Assembly (NCBI GenBank): GCA_914767885.1 | Contig: CAJZBQ010000049.1 | Span: 1 to 64,000, forward strand | Direction: 5' to 3' | Length of the DNA stretch: 64,000 nt | Origin: Blepharisma stoltei | Taxonomy: Eukaryota > Ciliophora > Heterotrichea > Heterotrichida > Blepharismidae | Shown: positions 31,415 through 42,723 of the stretch, piece by piece | Position numbering within the stretch: position 1 is the first letter of the stretch | Layout of the letters: the number at the start of each line of letters is the position of its first letter | Translations under genes and position numbers: made by a program | The notes under the pieces: model-generated | The model's input: the letters and a program-made list of their open reading frames with translations, nothing else | What the model was told of the DNA's origin: nothing | The model's database searches: none

Positions 31415-32464
31415 TTATTTTTCAATATGTCCAAAACTTTGGATAAAAAAGTATCTAGCAAACATGAAAAAGCTCTCAATGATACTAACTTCTAGCAAAA
31501 TCCCGACCATAAAACTTACAGCCCATAGCCTATTCCATTCATTTCCTGCTTGGGGACTCATAAAAAAAATCCCAATAGCCGATATTATCATAACTAAAAT
31601 TCCAACCACAAATGAAGCAGTAGCCCAATTCGACACTTGCTTTCTTTTAAAGCTCAGAGAAGCTATCATAAAAGCTTCAATCGGAACCGCTGCAATTATT
31701 GCCAAAATTGTATAAACGAAATAATTGTTGATATAATAGATCGCAAAGTCCAGGGCTCCCATAGCTTCTCCAATGACAATATTACTATCTGTAGAAATCA
31801 GAGCTTCTTCGAGCGCCCGCTCAAAAAGCACAATTGTCATTAGGGTAAAAAGCCTTGAGAGATGGCCAAAATCAGGTCTGCGCACAAAGAAGCCTAGTAT
31901 GAGATATATTAATAAATGGTGAAAAAATATGACCTTACTGATGACGCTCCGCTTGTGGGCACCAAAATGGCTTTATAGCATAAGCCAAGGCTCAGGCCCT
32001 ATGGGGGGTGGATGGCTTTGGGAGTCAGCTGGTGGCCATTCCAGTTTTAGTATTAGTTATCCAGATGGTTTTTGGGCAGCGGGTTCTTTTCACTGCCTTT
32101 TCCGGAGGCTATGACTTTTTTTTGTTGTGTCACCCTTCCTCAAGGTGGTCATGTGTCTTCCTAACTGGTAAAAATTCAGGGACGCAGTGCAGGCCCTTAG
32201 ACTGCTGTTAATGGGGCCTAGGCAGCCGATGCTACCTTGATAAGCAAGTGTTCGGTGGCCGCAAGCGTTCAGAAGCATCAATTTTGAAGACCTTAAGATC
32301 TTTATTTTAAATTTAGTATGAGATGGGCCCTCAATGAGTTCTTCAAGATCAAGTTTCTCATCTGACTGAAGTTTATGCTTATATAACTGTAGCTCCTCTT
32401 CAACATTTAAGCTTTCAATCAGGCTTGAGCTTGTTTTTTCATTGCATTTTAAATCAAAATCCAT
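31415..32464 (-). CDS. Multi-pass membrane protein, paralogue B, about 209 residues
   Basis: Exons 32325-32464 and 31415-31905. Starts MDFDLKCNEKTSSSLIESLN, aligning with paralogue A throughout; RRPDFGHLSRLFTLMTIVLF and YTILAIIAAVPIEAFMIASL are the clearest matches. Exon sum is one base too long; one C fewer in GGGCCCAT gives EGHLILGFFVRRP, matching GHLILGFWVHRP in A. Paralogue A's 100-bp IES is absent here, so that IES was gained in A or lost in B after the duplication. Interrupted by a retroposon. Confidence 0.75.
31906..32324 (+). mobile_element. SINE-like retroposon in paralogue B
   Basis: A 419-bp insertion flanked by the 11-bp duplication TAGTATGAGAT (31895-31905, 32314-32324). It contains TTATCCAGATGGTTTTTGGG and AAAATGGCTTTATAGC, both shared with the copy at 42724, and a 3' end CCTTAAGATCTTTATTTTAA. 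It lies antisense to the host gene. Confidence 0.82.
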
Positions 32465-33199
32465 CTTTAATTGTTTTATATTTCTTTATCCAAAAATGGA
32501 AATTTTGTACACTATTCATACCTTTTTATATAGAATATCATGCATTTTACATTAAAAAAAATTTAAATAGTGGTTAATTTATTTGGAAATAGTAAAAATT
32601 TCGGTTAAAATTTTATGATATACAGAATTACACTGATAAATGTAGGAATAATTGGCAATGCATGGAAAACTATGCAAATAATAGAATAACAAATTGGGGA
32701 CTAAGGTAAATAAAAAGGGCTTTACCTTGCTCGTTAAAATTAATTTAGTGAAGAGTGAATAGCAGTCTTGTATGAAAAAAAACAGTGTAACCCCTTTTTT
32801 ATTGTGATGCCATTTTCTCATGTTAAAATAAAAGAGGGAAAGCTATTATTGAGGATAACTATTTTTGATAAAACATTTTTTATACGGAGAATTTCGAAAA
32901 CTTGTTTTATTCTTGTTTATATATAAGCTTAATTCTATTTTAATCTTTCTAATTTCTTTATGTATTTTAATAATATATCAGATTCATTAATTTATGCTAA
33001 TAATAAATTGTTTTGTTATTAGTCTCCTAGATTCTATAGCTAGTCTTTCTTTATTACCTTCGGAGAATCACTATCCTTATCTTCCTCTGAGAGCTCTTTC
33101 TTTTCTTAAGCATTCATAGAAAATGAGCACCTATGAAACTTTATACTGAAGGAAAAGGAATCTTGCTTTAATAAAAAACCAAGTAAAAAGTAATTTGAA
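32465..33199. other. AT-rich intergenic
   Basis: Nothing firm on either strand. Confidence 0.4.
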
Positions 33200-33960
33200 A
33201 AAATTGCTAACTAATCGTATTTAAAATGTGACTAGATATCCCACGATGGTAACTTCTCCCTTTTTGGCATCTTCAGTTGGATATGGGCAAAATTAGCCTT
33301 AATAGCAGCTGTGCATCAACAGTGCCCATCTTTGCATACTCATCCTTTTTTGTATTTTCCAAAGTGGTCATGCTATTGCCTAATCTGACTTGAATTTCGC
33401 AGCATTGATAGAAAGTTCCAATATTGGGGCTTCCATAAATGCCTTATTTTTTTATTTAAAACATTTAAATAATTTTTCAGCAAAAATTCTTATATCTCCA
33501 AAATTATTTTCTAAATACTCTGCAAAGTGCATTCATCACATATAAACTGATCTAAAAATATCACAGTTTTACTTTTCCTATAAAATTTTTCTCTCACAAG
33601 GAAGCTCGCCTCCTCATCACTGAGTTATCTGTTGGGTTCAATGTTACACTTAACTAAAATCAGTCATAATACAAGATCAATGCTGATTTCCATTCCCTTC
33701 AGGGTGCATTCTCATCTGCTTCGCTGGAGAGATTATCCTTGATCTGCAAGTTAACCAATCCTTTTACTTTACTTTCGCATGAAGGATTTTCCAAAATTTT
33801 CTCTAAGATCTCTTTTCTAATCATTGGGTCAATTAATACAGTTTCCTTCCTCAATTTTACAATTTTGCTAGAACATTCTGCAAAGACTAAGCTATTAGCA
33901 GCAAAATCATTTTGGTTAAATTTATAAGAAGGATGGTTAATTACAACTATCTATTTAACT
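33200..33960 (-). pseudogene. Fragmented gene of unknown function
   Basis: Minus-strand pieces in several frames all read as protein: NSLVFAECSSKIVKLRKETV with IRKEILEKILENPSCES; LSDEEASFLVREKFYRKSKT; EYLENNFGDIRIFAEKLF; then GIYGSPNIGTFYQCCEIQVR with GNSMTTLENTKKDEYAKMG and DAQLLLRLILPISNW. The order is consistent with one gene read leftward. No start found. It could be a live gene with unresolved IESs; I call it broken because at least three junctions do not resolve. Family not recognised. Confidence 0.45.
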
Positions 33961-34002
33961 AATCTCTTCTATATAAATACATATTTAAATGCAAATAATA
34001 TT

Positions 34003-34935
34003 TTATTTAAATTTATTCTTATAAACCAGAATAATTTCTTTAGGTTCAAAGCTGCGGCTTGTTGCACTCTGAGGTCTCATTGAAAAAGTTCCACTTTGAG
34101 ACCTCCCTGAAAAAGTCGCCCTCCCAGAAAACACACTTTTAGTCCCTGTGGTCTCAGAAATAAAAATCCCTGACCCAGTTGTATGCTTTCCATCAAACCT
34201 ATTTTTCTCTCTCCTATGGGCGTTTTGCATTTCTTTTTTGATATTTTGGTATTTTTTAAGCAAACTTTCCATTTCCACTGCCTTGGTTTTCTTCATCTCG
34301 TCAAAACCATTTTTCGCTTTTTGCCTAAATGCTTGCAATTCATTATCCTGCCTCTTTTGCAGGGCTGCTAAACCTTGTTTAATTTGGCTGTCTCTATCTT
34401 GGCCCCAATTTTCCTTTTCCTTTTCTTCTAGCTCTATCATTTGTTGCTGAATTGCGTGGGCTTCCACGTATTCGTGCTTGGTAACCAAGGTGTCTTGGAT
34501 TCTTTTGAGGTTCAAGAATTCAGAAGAATGCTTAGGGATGATAGGGATGGAGTCTTCTAAGGACTTTTTAGTGGTCTCGTACTCGTTTTCCTGCTTCTGC
34601 TTCAGCTGGTTCTCAAGCTCTTTGCATTCTTCACGATACTTCTCCATGCGAGAATCCCAGTCATCGTTAAAATTTTTGAATTCTTCGTTAAAGGTGTTGT
34701 CGAGCTCTTCTAAGGCTTTGTTTTGACGGTCAAGAAGCTTGGCTTCACGACGATCCTTGTGGTCACGCTTGAGCTGGAGAATCCTTTGGTGGGTTTTTTC
34801 TGCTTCTAAGAACTCGCCTTGTTTTTCATAATTGCTGCGCTGCTCTTCTAAGTTTTTGCTGCGTAAGGGTTACATGAGTTCATTGATCTCTTCTAAGTCG
34901 TGATCTGTCTCTAAAGGATTGCTATCTTTATCCAT
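34003..34935 (-). CDS. Coiled-coil protein, 305 residues
   Basis: Starts at 34935 (MDKDSNPLETDHDLEEINEL). A 15-nt intron removes the only in-frame TAA, after which 306 codons are open. Residues about 20-245 are continuous Lys/Glu/Gln-rich coiled coil (SKNLEEQ... becomes KNLEEQRSNYEKQ; later LLKKYQNIKKEMQNAHRR). The C-terminus is Gly/Ser/Thr-rich (SGRATFSGRSQSGTFSMRPQ). No IES at all. Likely structural or cytoskeletal by composition only. Confidence 0.85.
34859..34873 (-). other. 15-nt spliceosomal intron
   Basis: Minus-strand GTAACCCTTACGCAG. It has GT and AG ends and an in-frame TAA; removal joins INELI to KNLEEQRS. Confidence 0.85.
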
Positions 34936-35410
34936 TAATTTAAAACTACTATTTAATGGCTAGGTTTAGATTGATTTTTTTGAATTGAAGTAAAGAGAAA
35001 GCTAAAAAATATTTTTTGTGTTTTTAGGATATGAGAAGACATTTTTATTTGGAAACAAAAAATGGTCAGATTTTGGGATTTATAAAAATGATAGACTTGT
35101 ATGTTTCATTTCTGTATAATGATTTTTGGTAAATAAAAAAATAGAAATTATAGCGTGGGTAAATAGAAATTTTTGACTGTATATAACATTGAGGAGTATT
35201 GTATATTTTTGAAGGAAGATAAGAATTTTGTAAAATTAAGATGGAATTTTTCAATCACTATCAATTGCAATTTCTGAAGTCAAATTAAGTGTATAATTGA
35301 TATTGGGCTATTTCTAAAGCATTTTATTGGAGCAGTTTTGAGTACTTTTAAATTTAATCGTTTTATTGTCCAGTTAATTTAATAATAATTTATTTAGCAC
35401 ATGATTTATA
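34936..35410. other. Divergent intergenic
   Basis: The part from about 35320 is duplicated at about 40380, as the upstream region of a decayed acid phosphatase copy. No gene seen. Confidence 0.5.
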
Positions 35411-37988
35411 ATGTGCAAATTAAATTATTTCATCAGTCTTTCTCTTGTTCTCGGCACGCTTTTCCAGCCTGAACAAATTCATCTTTCTTGAACTGAGAAC
35501 GAAAATGAAATGCGAGCCACCTGGGTAAATTTCCTAAACCTTGAGACTTTTATATCAATTTTCATAAAATACCAATATTTTTAATAAATAAACCCCTATT
35601 AATCCTCAAACATTATATCAGATATCGCCCAATTTTATGCTCATTCCCCCCCCCTCCGTGAGCGAACAAAACCATTAGAAAAATCGCCATTTTTTGACCA
35701 AAAACCCACCCTCCGTGAGTGAACAAAAATTTTTTAATAGAAAAAATTTTTAATGGAAAAAAATTTTGATATATAAGTGATAATTAGTATAATGAAATCT
35801 AGAGCTAATTCTGTTTAATTTTTAAACAAATTGCGTTTTTAAAACATAAATTTTGCAAATTAAATTAATATTTGCTTCCCATTTTTGCAAATTAGGATTT
35901 TTTTAAATTTCGAAAAAAATATTTTTTTTTATAAAATTTATATATAAAATTTTTTTTAAAAAAAAAAATTAACCCCCCTCCGTGAGCGAACAAAATTTTT
36001 TTTGTTCGCTCACGGAGGGGGGGGGGGAGTCAGATATTATTCCTGACTGACTTTCAGCCCCATCTTCTTGCACTCCTTTCAATGCAGGCGAAATCATATA
36101 CCGTCTCCAGTACATCTACACATCGGTAATCCCAAATTTAAGACCAGAATGCTTTTATGAGTATTTTATCGAAACTTCAATGACCCAAAGCGAAATTTAT
36201 ATGTTCAGTGGGAGAACTCCAGATGCCTCAGAACCATACCAAGATGCCAAAAATCCATTATCAATGGTGGTCTATGGGGACTTAGGAATTGGGAAAAACT
36301 CGCTTTTTGTGAAAAATAGTCTTATGCAGGAAATCTTAACTTAACTTATTAGGCTCTGTGTTTAACGCCATTCACGGGGTAACCCCCCCCAGAGCTTTCC
36401 GCTGCTTCTTCGTCGCATAGGGCCCGCGGACCGTCTGGGGTCAGTCAGCCTCGATCTCCAGTACGCGCCTCCGGAGCAGTGTTGCCGACTAAGGCGGCTC
36501 ATGCCTGAGCTACTTCGCTTGAGGACATGGGTTGCCATTCCGAAAATCCATAAAAAATGGATTTTCTGGTAGGCTTTCGGCAAAAAGGAAAAACACGAAG
36601 CCTGGGACGTAACGCCCAGTTTCACGCTAGGGAGTTGCCCGATTGATCCTAATGGACTTGGCTGAGCTTCCCCTTTCCAACTTGCTTGCCTCCTTCCCCA
36701 TGAGGAAAAAAACATTCCCGAAAGTAGACCTGGGCTAGGCTCTGAGCACAACCAGAATTGCTTACCTAGCATTGCCGTCCCGTTTCTGAAATGCAAAACC
36801 TTGCCGGATATAATTAAAATATGAGTCGAGTATGCATGGCCGGGAGGCCATGCCCAGACGAAGACGCCATATTTTAATTATCTTATGCAGGAAATCAAGG
36901 TCAGGGATTTTTTGGGGATTATTCATATGGGAGATATCGCTTATGATATGCATGAGGACGACGGGATGGTCGGGGATAGGTTTTTAAACTCAATACAAGA
37001 CATATCAGCAAACTTCGCTTACATGGTTTTGCCTGGAAACCATGAATTAAAGCATAATCTAACCCATTACCGCACCAAATTCAAAATGCCTTTAAATTCT
37101 GCTAATGATGGAACAAGTTTTTTTTACTCTTTTAACTTAGGGGCAGCTCATTTTATTATGATTAACACTGAAATGTATATTTCAGACCACCCTGACCAAA
37201 TTTTGACACAATATAACTGATTGAAAAAAGACTTAGAAATCGCTAACCAGAACCGACAAGCTTTTCCTTGGATTTTTGTATTTACCCATCGGCCTTTGTA
37301 CTGCTCTTTAATTGAATTTTCTGAATGCACCAGCGAGGCTGAGATATTGAAGTCTGCTTTAGAAGGGCTATGACATGAATATGCTGTGGATATCATGTTT
37401 GAGGCTCATAATCATTATTATGAAAGGTGCACGCCAATATATAAAGATAGAGTTGTAAAGAGCGAGTATGATGATTTTAATACCCATTATAATGCAAATG
37501 CAACTTTGTATAGGGTTTTTGGAGAAATAGCGAACTATGGGCTATTTTAGATAAGGAAAATAGCCCCTATATAGATTTATTTACTGAAAAAATGCAATAA
37601 TTAGTTAAGGACCAAGACAGATTGCCTCAAAGGGAGGCGTTAAAATTGGAATACCAAAATGTGCCAATTTTTATAATGACTTTATTAAATTAAATTTAAA
37701 TTTAAGATACCTTCCTTTTATATTGGAGATGATAGGTATGGGCTATAATGGTAGAAATGATGTATAAATGATTATATTATTAGTGGAAATGGAGGAAATA
37801 ATGAAGGCCATAATGATCCTATTCCAGAAGTTTGACAAGATTGGACTTTAGTTATGACTGATGAGTATGGGTATGGGAAGCTTGATGTCTTAAACAAAAC
37901 TCATGTACATTGAACACAATATGGAGCTGTTAGTGGAGATATGGTAGACCATGTATGGCTTATAAAAAATAGACTAAGATTTTATTAA
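35411..37988 (+). CDS. Purple acid phosphatase-type metallophosphatase, copy 1
   Basis: Rebuilt from about 35411-35552, 35616-35643, 36030-36335, 36897-37510 and 37775-37988, roughly 434 residues. Signal peptide MCKLNYFISLSLVLGTLF, then PEQIHLSWTENENEMRATWV, the family's fibronectin-like start. Metal motifs in order: VVYGDLGIG, MGDIAYDM, LPGNHELK, FTHRPLYC and EAHNHYYER. The C-terminus has ISGNGGNNEGHNDPIPEVW. Expected to be secreted or lysosomal. Exact excision of the MITE is uncertain by one base. Trp is TGA at six or more sites. Interrupted by a short IES, a MITE, a retroposon and a longer IES. Confidence 0.85.
35553..35615 (+). other. TA-bounded IES, 63 bp
   Basis: Flanked by TATATCA. 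Excision joins NLETFI to SDIAQFYAH in the acid phosphatase. Confidence 0.75.
35644..36029. mobile_element. MITE family 1, copy in acid phosphatase
   Basis: A 386-bp copy flanked by TCA (35641-35643, 36030-36032), with no TA at the ends. The first base of the C run is mutated. The host frame continues SDIIPDWLSAPSS. Confidence 0.92.
36336..36896 (-). mobile_element. SINE-like retroposon in acid phosphatase
   Basis: A 561-bp insertion flanked by the 15-bp duplication CTTATGCAGGAAATC (36321-36335, 36882-36896). Read on the minus strand it begins with AATTAAAATATGG and its inverted partner, has the ATATCCGGCAAGGTTTTG motif, and ends in (TTAAG)n, seen here as TTAACTTAACTTA. Removing one duplication copy joins SLMQEI to KVRDFLGIIHMG in frame. 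Confidence 0.88.
37511..37774 (+). other. TA-bounded IES, 264 bp, with TIR-element remnant
   Basis: TA at 37509-37510 and 37773-37774. The inside has a short hairpin (GGGCTATTTT...AAAATAGCCC) and a stretch related to the element at 25241. Excision joins NATLY to IISGNGGNNEG. Confidence 0.82.
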
Positions 37989-38096
37989 TTATAGAAAAAA
38001 TACTATGAATTGCATTTTACATTGAATTTAGCTTTTGGCATTGAATTTTTTAAATAAGAATCACTTTATAAATTATTTTTTTTCTCATGTATTTAT

Positions 38097-38359
38097 GAAA
38101 CGAAAATGGAAGTGAATATGCTTGGAAAAGAATTGAAAAGCCAAGAATTCTAAAAGCGGTTCAAGCGTATTGCAAACATAATAAAAGATCAGTTTATATT
38201 AGATATGCTGATGGACACAGAGAATTTTAAATAAATCAGTGTAAAAACCTTTTTTTAGGTAAACAGATTAGCACTCAAGATTTTTTGCTGTTAACCCAGG
38301 AAAAAATTACGTTTTTTTATTTTGGGGAGTTAGTACATGAGGAAGACAAAGAAAATTAA
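38097..38359 (+). CDS. Small unknown protein, about 80 residues
   Basis: MYLWNENGSEYAWKRIEKPR with ILKAVQAYCKHNKRSVYIRY and ADGHREF, then a stop and an AT-rich gap, then GKQISTQDFLLLTQEKITFF and YFGELVHEEDKEN to 38359. Both halves read as protein. The 25-30 base gap does not resolve cleanly as IES or intron. Family unknown. Confidence 0.4.
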
Positions 38360-38506
38360 GTATGGTGTAATAATATATCAAATGTATATATATAATCCCC
38401 AATTAAAATCATTAAGTTTAATAGATATGCTTTATAAGGTGAATATTGAAAATTTTAATATTCTCATTAAAATTAAAGTAAAATCGTAAAATTGAATGCC
38501 AGCTAA

Positions 38507-39916
38507 TTATAGCGCTATTTGACTAAAATCATAATCTTTCAACTGTTTTATAAAGCCAGAATTCGGGCGCACGATTCGTCTTTTGTGTTTAATTAAATTT
38601 CAAGCTGATTCTATGCTCTCTTTTTGAGCTGCAATTATATAGGCTAAAATAATTGTTGGACTTCTTGAAATACCTTTATAGCAGTGAACCAATACTTTTT
38701 CATTTGATAGTAATATATTGTGAATGAATTTTATTGCTTCAGGGAAATACTGAGAAATATTTTCTTTTTCACTATCTTTTACAGGAATAATATGGTAGTT
38801 TATATCAGGAAGTTTTTGAACATCCTCATTGTATAAAACGCGAACTATATTTCGAATTCCTTTCTTTTTCAATTCTTCAACATCTTGGGCCGCTTCGCCT
38901 TCCTTTATTCGGCTTTCTCCTGGTACTTTCCTTTGAATGTGGTGTTTTTTGCGTTCTCCTGAATAAGATATAAAAAGAAAGTCGCCAACGGCTTTGTCAT
39001 CTTTAAACTTGCCTTTATATAGGCCTTCTCCTTTTATTTCAAGAGTCCCGAATCCTGATTTTTTGTAATTAGCAACATATCCTTTGTAGATATTTCCATT
39101 TTTGTACTTTAATGTTCCTTTTCCTATAGCTGAGTTATAAAGAAAGGTGTCAATATACTGTGTCCCATTTGAGAGTACCATTCACCCTTTTCCATGATGC
39201 ATCAAATATTTAAAGAACCCATAATATGAGTATTCATCACTTCAGCTTCTAGCAAGTCCGTGAGGTCTGTCGAATTGAAATTGCCCGTCCCAATGGATAT
39301 TACGAGTATTCCATTGGTGCCCAAACCCATGGCAACGGTCATCTTTTCAATCTCCTTCATAGCATTTGCCCTTGGGATAGCGAATAAAACCTTTTCCATG
39401 CCTATTCCCGTAAACTCAGTCGCCAACATAAAGCAAGCCAAGGTTATTTATCTTTCTTCCTTTGCCATGATGCTCGCCATCATACCAGTCGCCTTCATAA
39501 ATATATTTGGAGTCTTCTTCCATGCAAATTCAAATGCCACGCCCATTAGGAATTCTTTTCTCGTTAATTTCTCCCAAATATGTCTCATCTACTCCAGCTT
39601 TCGTGGGCTTGATTCAAGAGGGCCCTATATCTTCAGCTTTAAAGTACATTCCGTTATCTTCAAGCTCCTGATAGATTTCGTCACAGATCTTTGCACCAAA
39701 GTAAGCTTTGAAAGCTTTAAAATTTGTTGCTATTTGAACTATAGATTTAGGTTTGTTTTGTTTGATATGTTTACGAGCCAAATACCCTCTGATAAAGGCT
39801 TGAACATAGACAAGTTGACAACTTGATCCCAAATTGAACTTTTCTATTCTATCTTGCAGTAATGTGAGATCACTGCTAACCTGATCATTTGCATCATTGC
39901 TTGCACAGCTATCCAT
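38507..39916 (-). CDS. IQ-MORN-dual-specificity phosphatase fusion, 469 residues
   Basis: A single uninterrupted frame of 470 codons when TGA is Trp. N-terminal IQ motif VYVQAFIRGYLARKHIKQNK (calmodulin binding). Then about eight MORN-like repeats (YEGDWYDGEHHGKGRK, YVGDWVYGNRHGKGF, YEGDWKDDRCHGFGH and others). The C-terminal third is a dual-specificity phosphatase with LVHCYKGISRSPTIILAYI, the HCx5R active site intact, and the general-acid region upstream. MORN repeats commonly bind membranes, suggesting a membrane-tethered, calcium-responsive phosphatase; that is inference. A decayed copy lies at 42408-44502. Confidence 0.9.
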
Positions 39917-40111
39917 TTTATTATCTAGAGTTGCTTATTTAAAGTTGGCTTAAATTTAATAATTATTATGATAAAAATGAATAAAAACTTAAAAGAAAAA
40001 ATGAGCATTAAGTCTTGTGTAATCTAAAGTTAAAATGCTAATTCATAAAATCTCTTAATTTTTTATATAATCTTGTTCAAAAAATATTAATCAATTTCTT
40101 ATCAATTATTA

Positions 40112-40355
40112 ATGTTAGCCTTTTTTCTATTCGAGTTCGTCCTCTTTCTAAACCTCACTTTTGTAAATGGGGGGTCTACAAGCTTGAACAAATCAGAATT
40201 TCTAACCGAGAGCAACGGAGAAATGTTGTCACCTGGGTCTCATACATCAATGTGGACTCATTTGTCGTATATCGTCCTGTTCTCTGTCCAAGTGCAGATA
40301 CAAGTTGGAAGACGATCCAAGGGACACCCCAAGCTTTTAAAAAGGGCATTGGGTT
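40112..40355 (+). pseudogene. Truncated 5' end of acid phosphatase copy 2
   Basis: Closely matches 44738-44975: signal peptide region FLFEFVLFLNLTFVNGGSTS and WVSYINVDSFVVYRP-like sequence, with several frame shifts, ending abruptly after the equivalent of QGTSQTF. The upstream sequence is also shared. Confidence 0.8.
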
Positions 40356-40379
40356 TTTTTAAAGTAATTTAATGCAGCA

Positions 40380-40556
40380 GTTTTTGGTACTTTTAAATTT
40401 AATCGTTTGTTTGCCTAGGCAATTTAATAATGCTTCATTATGCTCATGATTTATAATGAGTAAATTAAATTATTTCATTGGCATTTCTCTTGTTCTCGGA
40501 CGCTTTTCTAGCCTGAACAAATTCATCTTTCCTGAACTTAGGAACAGGCACAATGC
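40380..40556 (+). pseudogene. Truncated 5' end of acid phosphatase copy 1
   Basis: Matches 35320-35515, including the upstream region and the KLNYFI-LSLVLG signal peptide and PEQIHL start. Ends before the catalytic domain, next to a C-run (TTACTCCCCC) that looks like a MITE left end. Confidence 0.78.
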
Positions 40557-41495
40557 TTACTCCCCCAATTCATATCTCATTTATTGATTATGGTACTATA
40601 ATCTTTTCAATAGACTTTATTGCATGAGCTACTTTACCAGATGCCTATATTTGATGAAGCAAATATTTCATTTGTTGTTAGTAAATATTCAAGACAGTTA
40701 AAGTTTGATACTAGGATAAAATATTTTCAGTGTTAATTCCTCACTATTCGTGGCTATATACCTCGCTTATTCGGTAATAAATACTAAATACACCAGCTTT
40801 CTGTCTCAAATAGCCATAGTAGCACATTGAAGAGAATTTTGTTGACTTATTTGGGTAAATTTTAAAATTTATTTTTATGCTTCCTTGCTTTTTTAACTTC
40901 CAGAACTCCAAGTCCTGAATTTTTGTAATTAACTGCATCCCTTTATAGATATCCCCAGTTCTGCATTATATTTTACCTTTACAACAATCAGTGATCAGGA
41001 AGCTTTCAATATTGTCTATTTGAGCAAGGCCTTTCCATATCGTTTAGTTAGCTGAATGATTAGTCTTGAAATAAAAAAATAGCCAATATCTCATATATTA
41101 AGAGATGCTTCGCCTAGAGATATCTCGCTTATTTAATTCAAAGCTGCTATATTTTTAATGGAATGCTATTCATTACTTTCAAAAACATTACAGATTATAA
41201 TAGATAAAGATAGCAAAATTTACTTTAAGCCCCCTTTTATAGGGCAAAATTTGTTTTTCAATAGGAAAATTTCATTGATGAAAATTCAATTTTTATGAAA
41301 TCAGTTTTGACCTAATTTAATAGAAAAGTTGACAATAGATGTTTATTTATAACTAAATAAATTAATATTTTTTATAAATTGTGCTTAATTTTTTTAAGAT
41401 TTTAAATTTTTTATAGAGAAAAAATTTAAATTATATTTTTTTTGTTAAAAAATAAATTTAAACCCCTTTAGGGGGGTAGCATTTTGATAAATAAA
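40557..41495. other. AT-rich intergenic with a possible MITE end
   Basis: TTACTCCCCC at 40557 resembles an element left edge, but I find no matching right end. At 40744-40980 a minus-strand stretch resembles part of the MORN gene (LKKQGSIKINFK, FLQNY) and is probably another scrap of the duplicated block. Confidence 0.4.
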
Positions 41496-42206
41496 ATGAG
41501 CATCGAAGAAGAAAACTAACTCCTCAGAGTCTGCAAGAAGTTGATAGCAGCACGAGAAATGAAAGTTTGAGCTCTCCAGGATTATCTGATATATATAGCA
41601 ACTCAGGAAAAACAGACCTGGAAATGTCTCACCTGGAGAGTCCATTAAAAGACTAAAGTAATAGAATAGCAGCATAGAATCATCAATCGACTATCACAAG
41701 GGAAGTAGACATAAAAGAAGTGCAAGCGAACTAATAGGCAAGAAAAAGAAGATACTCACTCCCCCATTTGTGAGCAAGCAAAACCATTAGAAAAATCCTA
41801 TTTTCTGACCAAAAACTTACCCTCCGTGAGCGAACAAAAAGTGTTTTATTGAAAAAAATTTTTATATATAAGTGATAATTAGTATAATGAATCTAGAGCT
41901 AATTCTGTTGATTTTTAAACAGGTTTCATTTAAAACTTAAATTCATAAATTAATTAATATTTGCTTGTCAATTTTTATAAATTAGAATATTTTTAACTTT
42001 TTTAAAAAAAAAAAGTTCTATAAAATTTCTATGTAAATTTTTCAAAAAAACATTAGCCTCCCTCCTTGAGCGAACAAAATTTTTTGTTCGCTCACAGAGG
42101 GGGAGTCAATCCTGGATGGCACAGACCAAAAACAAAAAGCTACGAGCCAACATTTGGCTCAACAGTTTGGCTCAACAGTTTGGCTCAATTTCAAATAAAG
42201 AAGTAA
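41496..42206 (+). CDS. Ser-rich unknown protein, interrupted by a MITE
   Basis: MSIEEEN, then QSLQEVDSSTRNESLSSPGL and SDIYSNSGKTDLEMSHLESP, then SSIESSIDYHKGSRHKRSAS and ELIGKKKKIL. After the MITE comes NPGWHRPKTKSYEPTFGS, stop at 42204-42206. Two small frame breaks lie before the MITE (near 41517 and 41655). Composition suggests a disordered phosphoprotein. A 13-bp tandem repeat (GTTTGGCTCAACA) sits near the stop. Confidence 0.5.
41759..42105. mobile_element. MITE family 1, diverged copy
   Basis: A 347-bp copy flanked by TCA (41756-41758, 42106-42108). Shorter C and G runs and more substitutions than the other copies, so probably older. Excision of one TCA joins KKKKIL to NPGWHRPK in frame. 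Confidence 0.88.
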
Positions 42207-42723
42207 TGATTTTTATATAGAAGAAGAAAAGCCAAAAACCCTAAAATCGGTTGGACTAATGCAATATAACACAATAAAACTTCCTCAATCAAATTTAATA
42301 TTAAACTTATAAAAATATTTTATAAAATAAAAATTAATATATCATTATTTGCATGAAATTTATAGTTGAAGCATAATTAGATGCCATATTTAATTACAAC
42401 GCTATTTTACTGAAATCATAATCCTTCAGCTGCTTTATAAAGCAATTATTTGGGCACACAATTGGTCTTTTGCGTTTAATTGAATTTCAAGCTGATTTTA
42501 AGCTCTCCTTTTGAGCAGCAATTATATATGCCAATACAATTGTTGGGCTTCTTGATATTCCTTAAAGCAGTGAACCAACACTTTTTCATTAGATTGCAAT
42601 GCATTGTGAATGAGTTTTATTGCTGCAGTAAAATACTGAGAAATGCTTTCTTTTTCACTATCATTTGCAGGGATAATGTGGTAGTTTATATCAGGGATTT
42701 TTTGAGCATCCTCATTGCATAAA

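Noticed and set aside
31929-32211. Two plus-strand ORFs of 61-67 codons
   Set aside because: They lie wholly in the retroposon in paralogue B and overlap each other in different frames.
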